Below, one piece after another: positions 42,538-52,074 of a stretch of 64,000 nt of DNA. The stretch is from Azotimanducus sp963663145. GTDB lineage: Bacteria; Pseudomonadota; Gammaproteobacteria; Pseudomonadales; Azotimanducaceae. Location of the stretch: assembly GCA_963663145.1 (NCBI GenBank), contig OY760134.1, positions 1,798,001 through 1,862,000 of the forward strand. Reading direction: 5' to 3'. The translations under genes were made by a program, and so were the position numbers. How positions within the stretch are numbered: position 1 is the first letter of the stretch; each line of letters opens with the position of its first letter. Below the pieces are notes generated by a model. It saw only the letters and a program-made list of their open reading frames with translations, was not told where the DNA came from and made no database searches.

Positions 42538-44116
42538 GCAGTCCGCTCGGATCAAGCGTCTTCTTGGCTGCCCGCAGCACCATCTCGAACGGTTCCGGGC
42601 GCTGCTTTTTCCAGCCCTCCCGGTGCATGCGGCCGACTGCGTGATGATGGGTGACCGTGCCGCCGGCGCGAAGTACAGCATCGAGCGCCTCGTCCTTGAT
42701 GGCCTGCCAGATCTCCTGCTCGCCGCCCATGGGCACCTTGCCGCGAAACGAATAGTAGGGTGCCGGGCCGTCCACATAGACGTGAGTGAAGCGGCAAGAG
42801 AGACTCGCGCTCTTACCCATGGTCCTCTCAAGTACGCCGCCCACGGCCTCGCGCACCTCGGCATCAAACTGCTCCCATTTGTCCCAAGTAATCGCCGTCT
42901 CGAAGGTGTCCGCAAGCAAGCCCAAGCCGTTGGTGAGGCCAGCATTGACACCAATGAAGCTGTTTCTCCATGCGCCCACCGCCCCTCGGCGACCAGTCGC
43001 GTCCCCGGAACCATCATCAATCCTGATGTGCGCATCATCGATCTTACCGGCACATCCGCGCGCAAGCTCAACAGCTTGCATCATGAGTCCACGCTGTGAA
43101 ACCACGCTCGATTCGAAGCCAATGATGAGAAGGCTCTCCTTGCCTGAGAGGGACGCGCTCTGCCGCGCTTCTTCGGGATCGAGCAATCGCAAGTTCGCCG
43201 GCCACAGCTTGGCCTGCACGATATGCCTCGCCGCTTCCGCACCCTGCTTCCAGGATGGAAACACCACGCCCGCAGTGGCGCGAAAGTTCGGCCGTTCCTG
43301 GATTCTCATCCAAGCTTCACTGATGATGCCGAGAACACCCTCCGAACCGCAGATCAAGCGATCAGGGCTTGGGCCGGCACCGCTTCCCGGCAGACGCCGA
43401 GATTCCCACCATCCACGCGGCGTGAGCATGCGTACTGATTCTACGAAGTCATCTATGTGCGTGTGATTGGTTGCGTAGTGCCCTCCAGAACGCGTCGCAA
43501 TCCAACCGCCGAGCGTCGACCAAGGAAAGCTCTGCGGAAAGTGCCGCAAGGTGTATCCCTGAGGCCGCAGGGCGTTTTCGATATGCGGGCCAAGGGTGCC
43601 GGCCTGAATGCGGGCAGCTCGCGAAATCGGATCAATCTCAGGCACTTGCGAGAGTTCGTCGAGATCGATGACCACGCCAGCCTCGGATTCTGTTGGAATT
43701 CCCAGACCCCAGACCACTGTCGTGCCGCCACCATAGGGCACCACCGTGATGCCGGAATTGTCGCACCACTCAAGGGTGGCTTCGAGTTCATCCTCGCTGC
43801 GTGGATGGGCGACCGCATCCGGAGGCTGATCAAATCTTCCCCGCGACGCATCCAGCAGTTCCAGTGAGTGCCCGCCATGCGTATGGGTCACGCGTTCGAG
43901 CGACGAATCGCTCACCCACTCGCGCAGCCTTGACGGCACCTCGATGCGGCTCTGGCGAAGCCGTATGTCTTCGACTCGCGGAATCTTCGCGGGTGTCACC
44001 TCCTCACCAAACAGGCCGGAAATCCGCCTCGCCATCTCCGCGCGTTCAGACTCGCTCGGCTCATCCGACTTGTAGCCCCAAGTCCAGAAGCTTCGTGGTT
44101 CCTTCGGTTTCGGCAT
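42509..44116 (-). CDS. FAD-binding oxidase, alkyl-dihydroxyacetonephosphate synthase-like
   Basis: A 535-residue protein of the vanillyl-alcohol-oxidase FAD superfamily. The PP-loop region VPYGGGTTVVWG and the SFPWSTLGGWIATRSGG segment bind FAD. The C-terminal HHHAVGRMHREGW holds the triple histidine conserved in alkyl-DHAP synthases, which exchange an acyl for an alkyl chain in ether lipid synthesis. Ether lipid formation is possible, but many bacterial relatives have other roles. AAAGGAG precedes the ATG at 44116, which is divergent from the acyltransferase pair 68 bases away, another lipid-related set. Confidence 0.87.
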   Translation of the reverse strand: MPKPKEPRSFWTWGYKSDEPSESERAEMARRISGLFGEEVTPAKIPRVEDIRLRQSRIEVPSRLREWVSDSSLERVTHTHGGHSLELLDASRGRFDQPPDAVAHPRSEDELEATLEWCDNSGITVVPYGGGTTVVWGLGIPTESEAGVVIDLDELSQVPEIDPISRAARIQAGTLGPHIENALRPQGYTLRHFPQSFPWSTLGGWIATRSGGHYATNHTHIDDFVESVRMLTPRGWWESRRLPGSGAGPSPDRLICGSEGVLGIISEAWMRIQERPNFRATAGVVFPSWKQGAEAARHIVQAKLWPANLRLLDPEEARQSASLSGKESLLIIGFESSVVSQRGLMMQAVELARGCAGKIDDAHIRIDDGSGDATGRRGAVGAWRNSFIGVNAGLTNGLGLLADTFETAITWDKWEQFDAEVREAVGGVLERTMGKSASLSCRFTHVYVDGPAPYYSFRGKVPMGGEQEIWQAIKDEALDAVLRAGGTVTHHHAVGRMHREGWKKQRPEPFEMVLRAAKKTLDPSGLLNPGVLFAP

Positions 44117-44183
44117 GGTCGTTCTCCTTTAACCTCCCGCAGCGGCATGAGTAATCGCACAATCGCTGTGACACAATGAGTGT

Positions 44184-45107
44184 ATGCCACGTTTGTACTT
44201 TCTGCCTACGCGCCTGTTGAGCACGGCGCCGCGCCTAGCCCAATTCATACAGCGACTTGAAGGACTTTTGTTCTCAAGCCTGTTTCGCCTGTTCGAGCTG
44301 CTTCCACTCGGCCCGGCATCCTATGCGGCCGAGCAGATGTTCAAGCTATGGGGACCGCGCACGGGCAAGCAACGAACACGAGCCCTGCGCAACTTGGACA
44401 TTGCCTTTCCCGAACTCAGCGACCGGCAGCACGCACAGATATGCAGGGGTATTTTTGGCTCTCTCGGGCGTTCGATCGCCGAACTTGCCCATGCCAAGCA
44501 AATCTGGCGGCGACGTTCACGGCACCTGGAGTTTGTTGCCGATCCCTCGATCAAGGCACTTAGAAAGAAAGGCACTCCGGCAGTGATCGTGACCGCTCAT
44601 GTGGGCCCGTGGCAACTCGCGAGCTTACTCGCGTCTCAATACGACCTGCCCTTGACCATCATTTACGCGCCCGAATCCAATGCCCGCATCCGCGACCGCA
44701 TCCGGCGCTACCGCGAAGACCTCCCCGTTTCGCTCTTGCCACGAGACTCGAGCATGCGCCATCTCTTGCGCGAACTTTCCGCTGGACATCTTGTCGGCAT
44801 TGCCGCCGACACGAGGCTCGATTCGGGACCAATGCTGCCATTTTTCGGCGTGGAGACGCCGAGCAACACGGCTGCCGCGCGCTTGGCCTTGGGACGATCA
44901 TGCGAACTCATCCCGGCACGCGCAGAGCGCCTGTCGCGAACGCGCTTTCGAATATCCCTCATGGCGCCAATCAAGCCGCGAATCCAAGGCAGTACCTCCG
45001 AGCAGGCAAGCGACGTGACGGCGCAGCTACTCACGCTCTTTGAAAGTTGGATTCGCGAATCTCCTAGCGAGTGGCTGTGCTTTGCTCGTCGCTGGCCGAA
45101 AAACTAG
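44184..45107 (+). CDS. LpxL/HtrB-like acyltransferase with altered catalytic motif
   Basis: A 307-residue member of the lysophospholipid/lipid A acyltransferase family, with an N-terminal hydrophobic segment, RALRNLDIAFPELSD and the downstream DTRLDSGPMLPFFG substrate block. The catalytic H-x4-(D/E) motif reads His139-V-G-P-W-Gln144; the codon is CAA, so the usual acidic partner is replaced by glutamine. This predicts weak or no classical acyl transfer, or a different mechanism. It is followed 9 bases later by a second family member with an intact motif, so it might act as a non-catalytic partner. Confidence 0.85.
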   Translation: MPRLYFLPTRLLSTAPRLAQFIQRLEGLLFSSLFRLFELLPLGPASYAAEQMFKLWGPRTGKQRTRALRNLDIAFPELSDRQHAQICRGIFGSLGRSIAELAHAKQIWRRRSRHLEFVADPSIKALRKKGTPAVIVTAHVGPWQLASLLASQYDLPLTIIYAPESNARIRDRIRRYREDLPVSLLPRDSSMRHLLRELSAGHLVGIAADTRLDSGPMLPFFGVETPSNTAAARLALGRSCELIPARAERLSRTRFRISLMAPIKPRIQGSTSEQASDVTAQLLTLFESWIRESPSEWLCFARRWPKN

Positions 45108-45116
45108 ACGACAGGC

Positions 45117-46091
45117 ATGGCGCGACTCCTGTTCACCAATCGGCTTGAAGACTATGCGCGGCGATTGGTCTGGGTTCGGGATCTTCTCTGGCGTGTTGAG
45201 TCTTGGATGGTGGCCGGGCTGCTTGCCTCCTCCCGCCTCCTGAGCCCGGCGCGCGCATCACGAATCGGCGAGGCGCTCTTGGCGCGGTTCGGCCCTCTCT
45301 CGCCGAAGCACAAACTCGTGCTGGACAACGTGGACATCGCTTTTGCTGACAAGGATGAGAAGACGCGCGAAAAGATCGCGACCGATTCGTGGCGTTCGGT
45401 TGGGGCGCTGTTTGGCGAGATGACCCAGTTCCATAAAATTGCCGCCGCCCCACTTGGCGAGTATCTTGAAATCGTTGCCAAATGCGATCTTGAACCCTAC
45501 AGAAACCGTCAGCGCTCGGGTGTGTTCTGCGGAGCGCACATCGCCAACTGGGAGATCCTGCTGCTTGTCTTTTCGCTGCAACGCATCCCGGCGCTCGCCT
45601 TCGTCGCACCACTGCAAAATCCGCATCTTGGACGCCTGCTCCGCAAGATTCGAGAGACGACCGGTTGCGTGATGTACAACAGGGACACCTCGCTCAAGCC
45701 TGTCATTCGACATGTACGCGACGGCGGGAGCCTCGGCACGCTGATTGACGTTCGCGTTGATGGCGGTCTCAAGGTGCCCTTCTTCGGCCATCCCATGCAG
45801 GTTTCGAACACGCCGGCGCGCCTTGCCCTACGCTACGGATGCGATTTGATTCCCTATCAATGCGAACGATTGGACAACGCCTCGTTGCGCGTCACCATTC
45901 ACGAGCCCGTATCCAAAGAAGGTCTGGCGGGTGACGAGCAGGCGCGGCTCGCCGAGTTTTCCGCCCGCCACCTGCGCTTGGTTGAGCGTTGGATCAAAGA
46001 CGCGCCGGGAGATTGGCTCATGACCACGCGTCGATGGGAACGACCGCTGTATCCGAGGACCAAGGGCGGCCGCGAGGTTCCAGCCGCATGA
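45117..46091 (+). CDS. LpxL/HtrB-like lauroyl/myristoyl acyltransferase
   Basis: A 324-residue lysophospholipid acyltransferase family protein. The catalytic motif is His141-I-A-N-W-Glu146, and VRVDGGLKVPFFGHPMQVSNTPARLALR is the second family block (here broken at the FFG turn). It would transfer an acyl chain to lipid A or an ornithine/phospholipid acceptor on the inner leaflet of the inner membrane. It follows a paralogue with an altered motif and overlaps the MFS gene downstream by four bases (ATGA), so the three form one transcription unit. Confidence 0.9.
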   Translation: MARLLFTNRLEDYARRLVWVRDLLWRVESWMVAGLLASSRLLSPARASRIGEALLARFGPLSPKHKLVLDNVDIAFADKDEKTREKIATDSWRSVGALFGEMTQFHKIAAAPLGEYLEIVAKCDLEPYRNRQRSGVFCGAHIANWEILLLVFSLQRIPALAFVAPLQNPHLGRLLRKIRETTGCVMYNRDTSLKPVIRHVRDGGSLGTLIDVRVDGGLKVPFFGHPMQVSNTPARLALRYGCDLIPYQCERLDNASLRVTIHEPVSKEGLAGDEQARLAEFSARHLRLVERWIKDAPGDWLMTTRRWERPLYPRTKGGREVPAA

Positions 46092-47335
46092 CGCTCATGC
46101 CTGCTCGGCGCATGAACGCCACCGGCAGTGCCAAGTTCTTTCTCTTGGTCACCATCGGCTTGGATTCGGTCGGTCTCGGCATTATCGTGCCGGTGCTGCC
46201 CGAACTCTTGATGGAGCTCACCGGCAAAGGGGTGGGCCAAGCGGCGAGATATGGCGGTTGGCTCTTGATGCTCTATGCGGGTGTCCAGTTCCTGATTGCG
46301 CCGGTGCTCGGGAATTTGAGCGACCGATTCGGCAGACGACCAGTCCTGCTGGCATCGCTGTTTGCCTTTGGTCTCGACTACCTCGCCATGGCACTGGCAC
46401 CAAATCTTGCTTGGCTGTTCGTAGCACGGGCCATTGCCGGCGCTTGCGGCGCGACCTTTAGTACCTGCAACGCCTATATCGCGGATGTGACGTCCGAACG
46501 GGAGCGCGCTCGTTACCTAGGCTACCTCGCCGCCGCTTGGGGGGTTGGTTTCATCATCGGACCGGCGCTCGGAGGACTGCTTGGCGCATTCGGGCCGAGG
46601 GTACCCTTCTTTGTGGCTTCCGCCGTCTGTTTCCTCAATTTCGCCTATGGCTATCTGGTGGTGCCTGAAAGCCTGCGCGAAGAGAATCGCCGCGCCTTTT
46701 CGATTGTGCGCGCCAATACCATTGGCGCACTCTTTCACTTAAGGAGAGTATCCACCGTGCTCGGATTGCTCGGCGCCTACTTCTTTTATCAGATCGCGCA
46801 CGATTCCAATCCGAGTGTGTGGACTTTCTTCACCATCGAGCGATTCGGATGGAGCGAACTGCAAGTAGGACTCTCGGTCGCCTTCACGGGGGTGATGATT
46901 GCGGTCGCAAACGGCGTGCTGGTAGCGCCTGCCATCAAACTGCTTGGAGAGCAGCGCGCCATCCCGGTCGGGTTTGGCTTTCAAGCGCTGGGATTTGTCG
47001 GCTTCTCGCTGGCCACACAAGGGTGGCATCTGATTCTCGCGATTATTCCCTTTTCGCTTGGCGCCATTGGCTCGGTGGCGCTGCGAAGCCACATGACCAA
47101 GCAGGTGGACGCCAATCAGCAAGGCGAATTGCAGGGGGCTATTGCGAGCGTGATGGGCCTCGGGGCCATATTGGCACCACCGCTCATGACGCAACTCTTC
47201 AGCTTCTATACTTCCCCGCAAACGCCCTTCTACTTTCCTGGGGTCGCCTTCGCCCTCGCGGCCGCCTGTACGCTGGTCTGCATGTTCATTTGCCTCGCCA
47301 ATATCCTTTGGCACCGCTCCCATCAAGCGAGCTAG
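46088..47335 (+). CDS. MFS transporter, TCR/Tet-type
   Basis: A 415-residue 12-segment MFS drug:H+ antiporter-type protein. It has DSVGLGIIVPVLPELL in the first segment, the motif A-like GNLSDRFGRRPVLL between TM2 and TM3, and the TM5 antiporter motif GVGFIIGPALGGLLG, as in TetA-like exporters. The start overlaps the acyltransferase stop (ATGA at 46088). Chromosomal members in lipid contexts may export lipids or unrelated toxic compounds, so resistance should not be assumed. Confidence 0.9.
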   Translation: MTLMPARRMNATGSAKFFLLVTIGLDSVGLGIIVPVLPELLMELTGKGVGQAARYGGWLLMLYAGVQFLIAPVLGNLSDRFGRRPVLLASLFAFGLDYLAMALAPNLAWLFVARAIAGACGATFSTCNAYIADVTSERERARYLGYLAAAWGVGFIIGPALGGLLGAFGPRVPFFVASAVCFLNFAYGYLVVPESLREENRRAFSIVRANTIGALFHLRRVSTVLGLLGAYFFYQIAHDSNPSVWTFFTIERFGWSELQVGLSVAFTGVMIAVANGVLVAPAIKLLGEQRAIPVGFGFQALGFVGFSLATQGWHLILAIIPFSLGAIGSVALRSHMTKQVDANQQGELQGAIASVMGLGAILAPPLMTQLFSFYTSPQTPFYFPGVAFALAAACTLVCMFICLANILWHRSHQAS

Positions 47336-47418
47336 AGCGTGGCGAATTCACATGCGTAGAATAGCTCTTTGTCTGACGCACGCCACTGGTTCTCACAACG
47401 AACTGCGGTACTAATCCG

Positions 47419-48492
47419 ATGAATCCAAGTCTAATGAAATGGCTGATCCGCATTGGCGTGGTGGTGATACTCGTCCTCGTGGTCTTGTCGGTCATTCGAA
47501 GCAAGCCGTTTGGCTACATGATGCTCGAGCGCACCGTCGCAGGGAATATTAGCCGCGATACCTTAAGAGACCTGCCAGACGGCCTTCATGTATTGCTCTG
47601 CGGGGCCGGAGGGCCGCTCACCGACATCAATCGATCAGGCCCCTGCGTGGCGATACAAGCCGGGCCACGACTCTATGTCATTGATGCCGGCACCAACGGG
47701 GCTCGCAACATTGGTCGATTCGGCGTGGCACCCGGTCGCATCGAAGCAGTATTCCTTACCCATGTACATTCGGACCACATTGACGGTCTTGGAGAACTCG
47801 CCATGATGCGTTGGGTGGGAGTCGGCGGCAATCACACCGAGCCGCTTCCCGTCCACGGACCACCCGTGGTCTCCGATGTGGTCGCTGGTTTCAATTTGGC
47901 CTATGCCGCAGACGCCCGATATAGAACAGCGCATCATGGGGAAGAAGTGGCGCCTCCGAGTGGCGCCGGCATGTCGGCCATGCCCTTCCCGCTGCCCGAG
48001 GATGGCGAGACCCATTTGGTGCTCGAAACCGACGATTCCCCACCTGTGCGCGTGACCGCGTTTCGCGTCTCACACGAGCCGGTGAGCCAAGCGGTTGGCT
48101 ATCGCATCGATTATGGAGCGCATTCGCTGGTGGTGAGTGGCGACACTTCAAAGTCGGCCAACCTCATCGCGCACGCGCAGGATGTCGACCTGCTCCTGCA
48201 CGAGGCACTCGCGAGTGACATCACAGGCAAGCTTGCCGAGGTATTTGACGAGAACGGCGTTCCAATGCTAGCGAAAGTCATGCGCGACGTGCCGAGCTAT
48301 CACGCGACGCCGGTTGAGGCTGCCGAGTCGGCCCAGGAAGCCGGTGCGAAACATCTGGTGCTCTACCACATAGTTCCGCCTTTACCGCTCAGCGCCTTGG
48401 AAAGGGTGTTCATGGAAGGAGTGAGACAAGCCTATGACGGGCCGGTGACCTTGGCAAGCGATGGCTTGATTGTCTCGACCACGTCCGAATAA
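47419..48492 (+). CDS. MBL-fold metallo-hydrolase, membrane-anchored or exported
   Basis: A 357-residue metallo-beta-lactamase-fold enzyme. A hydrophobic helix at about 8-26 would anchor it or direct export. The metal motif HVHSDH is at 115-120; later VVSGDTSKS carries the bridging Asp, and SYHATPVEAAE gives the last histidine region. CGAGGPLTD and SGPCVAIQAG are typical of the arylsulfatase/RNase Z-like MBL branch. The substrate is unknown; candidates include phosphodiesters, sulfate esters and lactones. It stands alone between the MFS gene and the restriction-modification pair. Confidence 0.9.
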   Translation: MNPSLMKWLIRIGVVVILVLVVLSVIRSKPFGYMMLERTVAGNISRDTLRDLPDGLHVLLCGAGGPLTDINRSGPCVAIQAGPRLYVIDAGTNGARNIGRFGVAPGRIEAVFLTHVHSDHIDGLGELAMMRWVGVGGNHTEPLPVHGPPVVSDVVAGFNLAYAADARYRTAHHGEEVAPPSGAGMSAMPFPLPEDGETHLVLETDDSPPVRVTAFRVSHEPVSQAVGYRIDYGAHSLVVSGDTSKSANLIAHAQDVDLLLHEALASDITGKLAEVFDENGVPMLAKVMRDVPSYHATPVEAAESAQEAGAKHLVLYHIVPPLPLSALERVFMEGVRQAYDGPVTLASDGLIVSTTSE

Positions 48493-48739
48493 TACGACAG
48501 TCAGTCCACGGTCGCTCCTTCCACGCATGCTTCAATGGCACCGCCACTCTGAGGCTTGAAGAGAAGTCATCGCCGCTCCGTGCGTCCACATTCCTGCAAA
48601 CTCCGTTCCTTTAATCTCCACAAGGGGTTGTGTAGTTCCATTCCTTCATATCAATATATGCCAAATCCCCCAACCCCAAGCATTGCATTCCCGTTGTGGA
48701 CAAGTATCATTGTGATCTCGCAGTCGGTATTTTCGCTCG

Positions 48740-50095
48740 ATGACTCGACCCATTGGAATCGATTTGTTCGCCGGGGCCGGAGGTCTAAGCCTTGGGTTCG
48801 AACTGGCCGGTTTCGATGTAGCCGCAGCTGTCGAGATTGATCCCATCCACGCGGCAGTTCATTCTTTTAATTTTCCAAACTGCCACACGCTCCCGAGAAC
48901 AGTGGTTGGGCTTTCGGGTGCCGAGATTCGAAAGGCTGCCGGCATTGGCTCAAGATCAGTGGACGTGGTATTCGGCGGTGCACCATGCCAAGGCTTTTCC
49001 CTTATCGGACAACGAGCTTTGGACGACCCCCGCAATCAGCTGGTCAAAGAGTTTGTGAGACTGGTGTCAGAGCTCGACGCCAAGCACTTCGTATTCGAGA
49101 ACGTCAAGGGACTTACGCTCGGCGGGCAGCGGACATTCCTAGAAGAATTGATCGCAGCCTTCTCGAAAAACGGCTATGTGCTGTGCGCGCCTTGGCAAGT
49201 GTTGAATGCCGCGCATTTTGGGGTTCCTCAGCACAGAGAACGACTTTTTCTCATGGGCACCAAGAAGGGCTTAGAAACCCCAGAGTATCCTCTACCCTCT
49301 ACCAGTCAAGCAGACACGCAGCGACCGCACCGACCCGCTGGCCCAACCTGTGAAGATGCAATCGGTGATCTTCCAGAACCGGAAGTCTTCTCACAACTCC
49401 TATTTGCTGACTGGGTTCATACCGACGACTGGAGCGAGCCTAGCGACTACGCAAGAGGATTGCGCTGCGTTGATGAATCTGGCTGGGGTGATGGATATCG
49501 ACGTCATTGGCAACCAAACATGCTGACCAGCAGTGCGCGCACCAACCACACCAATGCATCGCGTAGGCGCTTTGAAAAAGCGCCACCAGGCGCAACGGAA
49601 CAGGGCTCACGTCTGTTTAAGCTGGCACGTCACGGGGTGGCCAACACGTTAAGAGCAGGAACCGACTCTGCGCGCGGGGCATTCACCAGCCCTCGCCCCA
49701 TACATTACGACAAGCCAAGATGCGTGACTGTCAGAGAAATGGCACGACTACATGGGTTCCCTGACTGGTTTCGTTTCCACGTCACCAAATGGCACGGGGC
49801 AAGACAGATTGGAAACTCCGTTCCCCCGCCGCTGGCCAAAGCCGTCGCGCAGCAGATTGTTCGAGCATTAGGCATAGTCCCTTCTCGGCCAAGCAGAGTT
49901 CTGAAGCTAGGCGACATCAAGCTCCTGACCCTAGACATGACACACGCTGCTCGTTACTGGGGAGTGCCCGTTCCCATCGCACAACGCATCCGCAATACCG
50001 GCGAAGGTTCGAAGCAAAGATCTGCAAAGTCATCTCGACAAGACCTAGCCGAAGAGCGCGGAGCCCCACGTGAGGAACGACTTTCCGTTGGTTAA
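48740..50095 (+). CDS. DNA cytosine-5 methyltransferase of a type II restriction-modification system
   Basis: A 451-residue C5-cytosine methyltransferase. Motif I DLFAGAGGLSLGFE is at about 8-21, the catalytic PCQ at 82-84 (Cys83), ENV at 120-122, and the QHRER motif follows near residue 167. Motifs IX-X appear as RQIGNSVPPPLAKAV. A target-recognition region of roughly 130 residues lies between them. The last 70 residues form an unusual basic extension beyond motif X. It overlaps the putative endonuclease gene by 26 bases. Target sequence cannot be read from this. Confidence 0.92.
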   Translation: MTRPIGIDLFAGAGGLSLGFELAGFDVAAAVEIDPIHAAVHSFNFPNCHTLPRTVVGLSGAEIRKAAGIGSRSVDVVFGGAPCQGFSLIGQRALDDPRNQLVKEFVRLVSELDAKHFVFENVKGLTLGGQRTFLEELIAAFSKNGYVLCAPWQVLNAAHFGVPQHRERLFLMGTKKGLETPEYPLPSTSQADTQRPHRPAGPTCEDAIGDLPEPEVFSQLLFADWVHTDDWSEPSDYARGLRCVDESGWGDGYRRHWQPNMLTSSARTNHTNASRRRFEKAPPGATEQGSRLFKLARHGVANTLRAGTDSARGAFTSPRPIHYDKPRCVTVREMARLHGFPDWFRFHVTKWHGARQIGNSVPPPLAKAVAQQIVRALGIVPSRPSRVLKLGDIKLLTLDMTHAARYWGVPVPIAQRIRNTGEGSKQRSAKSSRQDLAEERGAPREERLSVG

Positions 50096-50867
50096 GCATC
50101 AGCCCAAAAAGGGAGCCGTAAAAAACCGCTACGCGGCGTTGGTCGAGAAGGTGTTCTTTGATCGTTACTCCGAGGGAGATACTGAAATCCCTTTCGAACG
50201 CTCGGATTTCGATACGGCGGCGACGCAGTTGGGATTCACTCTTCCCAAGAATCTCGGCGATGTCGTCTATTCGGTTCGTTACCGAACTTCCATGCCTGAC
50301 TCTGTGCTTGAAACACAAACTCGAGGACGAGAGTGGCTGATAGAGGGCGCGGGCCGCGGTCGTTATCTATTTCGACTGGTGAAAGTCAACCGGATACTAC
50401 CAAGCTCTGCGCTTGCGGCAATTCAAATTCCCGATGCCACGCCCAGCATTGTCTCGGCTTGCGCGCTGTCTGATGAACAAGCGCTTCTTGCGAAGATCCG
50501 CTACAACAGAATTATCGATATATTTCTCGGCATAACGAGTTATTCCCTGCAAAATCACCTGAGAACGACGGTTAAAGGCATAGGGCAAATTGAAATCGAC
50601 GAACTCTATGTCGGCATTGACTCCGATGGCAATGAATATGTCCTGCCCGTGCAGGCCAAGGGCCGCAGGGACCAGCTCTCGTCAGTACAGACCCGGCAAG
50701 ACATTCATTGCTGTGCCGAAAAATTCTCCGACCGCACATGCCGTCCAGTTTCTGCTCAGTTCCTAGACGACGACACGGTTGCGATGTTCGAACTAGCCTC
50801 AGAAGGCGAGGAAATTTCCGTAGTGACTGAGAAGCACTATCGGCTTTGGCGCTCCAAAAATACTTAA
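50070..50867 (+). CDS. Putative type II restriction endonuclease (PD-(D/E)XK-like)
   Basis: A 265-residue protein read from the GTG at 50070, with GGAG six bases upstream. The core IEIDELYVGID and then VLPVQAKGRRDQLS looks like a PD-(D/E)XK nuclease with QxK in place of (D/E)xK, a variant seen in several restriction enzymes. The N-terminal half may contribute DNA recognition. The partner is the C5 methyltransferase immediately upstream, so the two form a self-contained restriction-modification system. Specificity is unknown. Base composition is lower in GC than the neighbours. Confidence 0.75.
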   Translation: MRNDFPLVKHQPKKGAVKNRYAALVEKVFFDRYSEGDTEIPFERSDFDTAATQLGFTLPKNLGDVVYSVRYRTSMPDSVLETQTRGREWLIEGAGRGRYLFRLVKVNRILPSSALAAIQIPDATPSIVSACALSDEQALLAKIRYNRIIDIFLGITSYSLQNHLRTTVKGIGQIEIDELYVGIDSDGNEYVLPVQAKGRRDQLSSVQTRQDIHCCAEKFSDRTCRPVSAQFLDDDTVAMFELASEGEEISVVTEKHYRLWRSKNT

Positions 50868-51354
50868 CTTTCTCCGAATCGCAAGATGCCTCCTCGCACT
50901 ACATTCTCGAGCGGGCGACTTGGGCGCGCCCCTACGGGATGCGGGAATCCGAGGCGTGTGCCATGCCCGCTTTCCAGCGCGCGCCCGGACAAACGGGCAT
51001 TCGCGCCGACCTTGCGCTCGCGTTCCTGCTATTGACGGGGGACGCGGATTATTCACCGAAACTCCTCTAGCGGAAGACGGCGCTCGAAAGAGCATTGTCT
51101 CCAATGAGGCTCGAGACCTTCAAAGCCGTTGAGACCCGAACGGTGTCTGTGGATTTGACTCCCGCCTCTTCCGCCGCGCCTAGGTCGGTGCCCCTTATTG
51201 ATCTCGAACGGCCTTTACAATTCTATTGGAGCACCTAGAGGCGCTCGCAGAATCTCGATAGGTTCAGTATCAAAATTGCACGCAATGGTTGCCTGACTCC
51301 GATATTCAGCCTCTGTGCTAAGGTTGAACATGGAATATTGCGGCGGCGTGACAC
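50868..51354. other. Intergenic stretch between endonuclease gene and pyrE
   Basis: About 490 bases with no gene I can support. Short frames on both strands give low-complexity arginine- or alanine-rich products without homology. It should contain the pyrE promoter, but no strong -35/-10 pair stands out, nor a clear terminator for the restriction-modification pair. Confidence 0.5.
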
Positions 51355-52008
51355 ATGAAATCGAATCAAACGCTCGATCCTGACAAAGCCGCTTTCGTCA
51401 ATCTCCTGCTTGAATCAAACGTTTTGCTGTTTGGGGATTTTGTCACCAAAGCAGGTCGCAAGACACCGTACTTCTTGAACTTTGGGAATCTATCTACGGG
51501 TGCTGCCTTGGCTCGGCTCGGCAAAGCCTATGCCGATACGCTCATGGCTTGGGACATCGAGTTCGACATGCTCTTCGGCGCCGCGTACAAGGGCATCCCC
51601 ATCGTAACGGCGACCGCCACGGCCCTTGCCGAACACCACGGACGTTCGGTATCGGTCGGCTTCAACCGCAAAGAAGCCAAGAACCATGGCGAAGGCGGCG
51701 ACGGTCTGGGCGCACCGCTTTCCGGACGCGTATTACTACTTGATGACGTTACGGCGGCTGGCACCACAGCACTTGAGATGCGCGAACGCGCTCGCCGCTT
51801 CAATGCGACCTTTGTCGGCATGCTCATAGGTGTTGATCGCCAAGATCCCGATGTTGCGTCCGGAAAAAGCGCCCTTGAAGCCATCAGTCAACGAATTCAA
51901 GTACCGATCAAGAGCATAGTCACACGATCAGACATACAGGCCTTTCTTGAATCTCGACCTGAGTGGTCGGAGCAAGCCGGCCTGCTGAAGAACGCAGAAG
52001 TCCACTAA
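51355..52008 (+). CDS. pyrE: Orotate phosphoribosyltransferase
   Basis: A 217-residue PRPP transferase making orotidine 5'-phosphate in pyrimidine biosynthesis. The PRPP-binding motif is VLLLDDVTAAGTTALEM, and the N-terminal LLFGDFVTKAGRKTPYFLN (an arch over the orotate site) and the flexible loop FNRKEAKNHGEGG are typical PyrE features. The Lys in AGRKTPYF is a catalytic contact. It is a single-gene unit with its own upstream region. The length is close to E. coli PyrE (213). Confidence 0.95.
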   Translation: MKSNQTLDPDKAAFVNLLLESNVLLFGDFVTKAGRKTPYFLNFGNLSTGAALARLGKAYADTLMAWDIEFDMLFGAAYKGIPIVTATATALAEHHGRSVSVGFNRKEAKNHGEGGDGLGAPLSGRVLLLDDVTAAGTTALEMRERARRFNATFVGMLIGVDRQDPDVASGKSALEAISQRIQVPIKSIVTRSDIQAFLESRPEWSEQAGLLKNAEVH

Positions 52009-52074
52009 AGAGATCTTGGCCTTGAACCCGGAATTGTGTCCTCTCTTTGCTTGCCCTGCTTACGATCAAACCAC

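Noticed and set aside
52009..52074. Intrinsic terminator between pyrE and the barrel gene
   Set aside because: No stem with a following T-run could be found in the gap.
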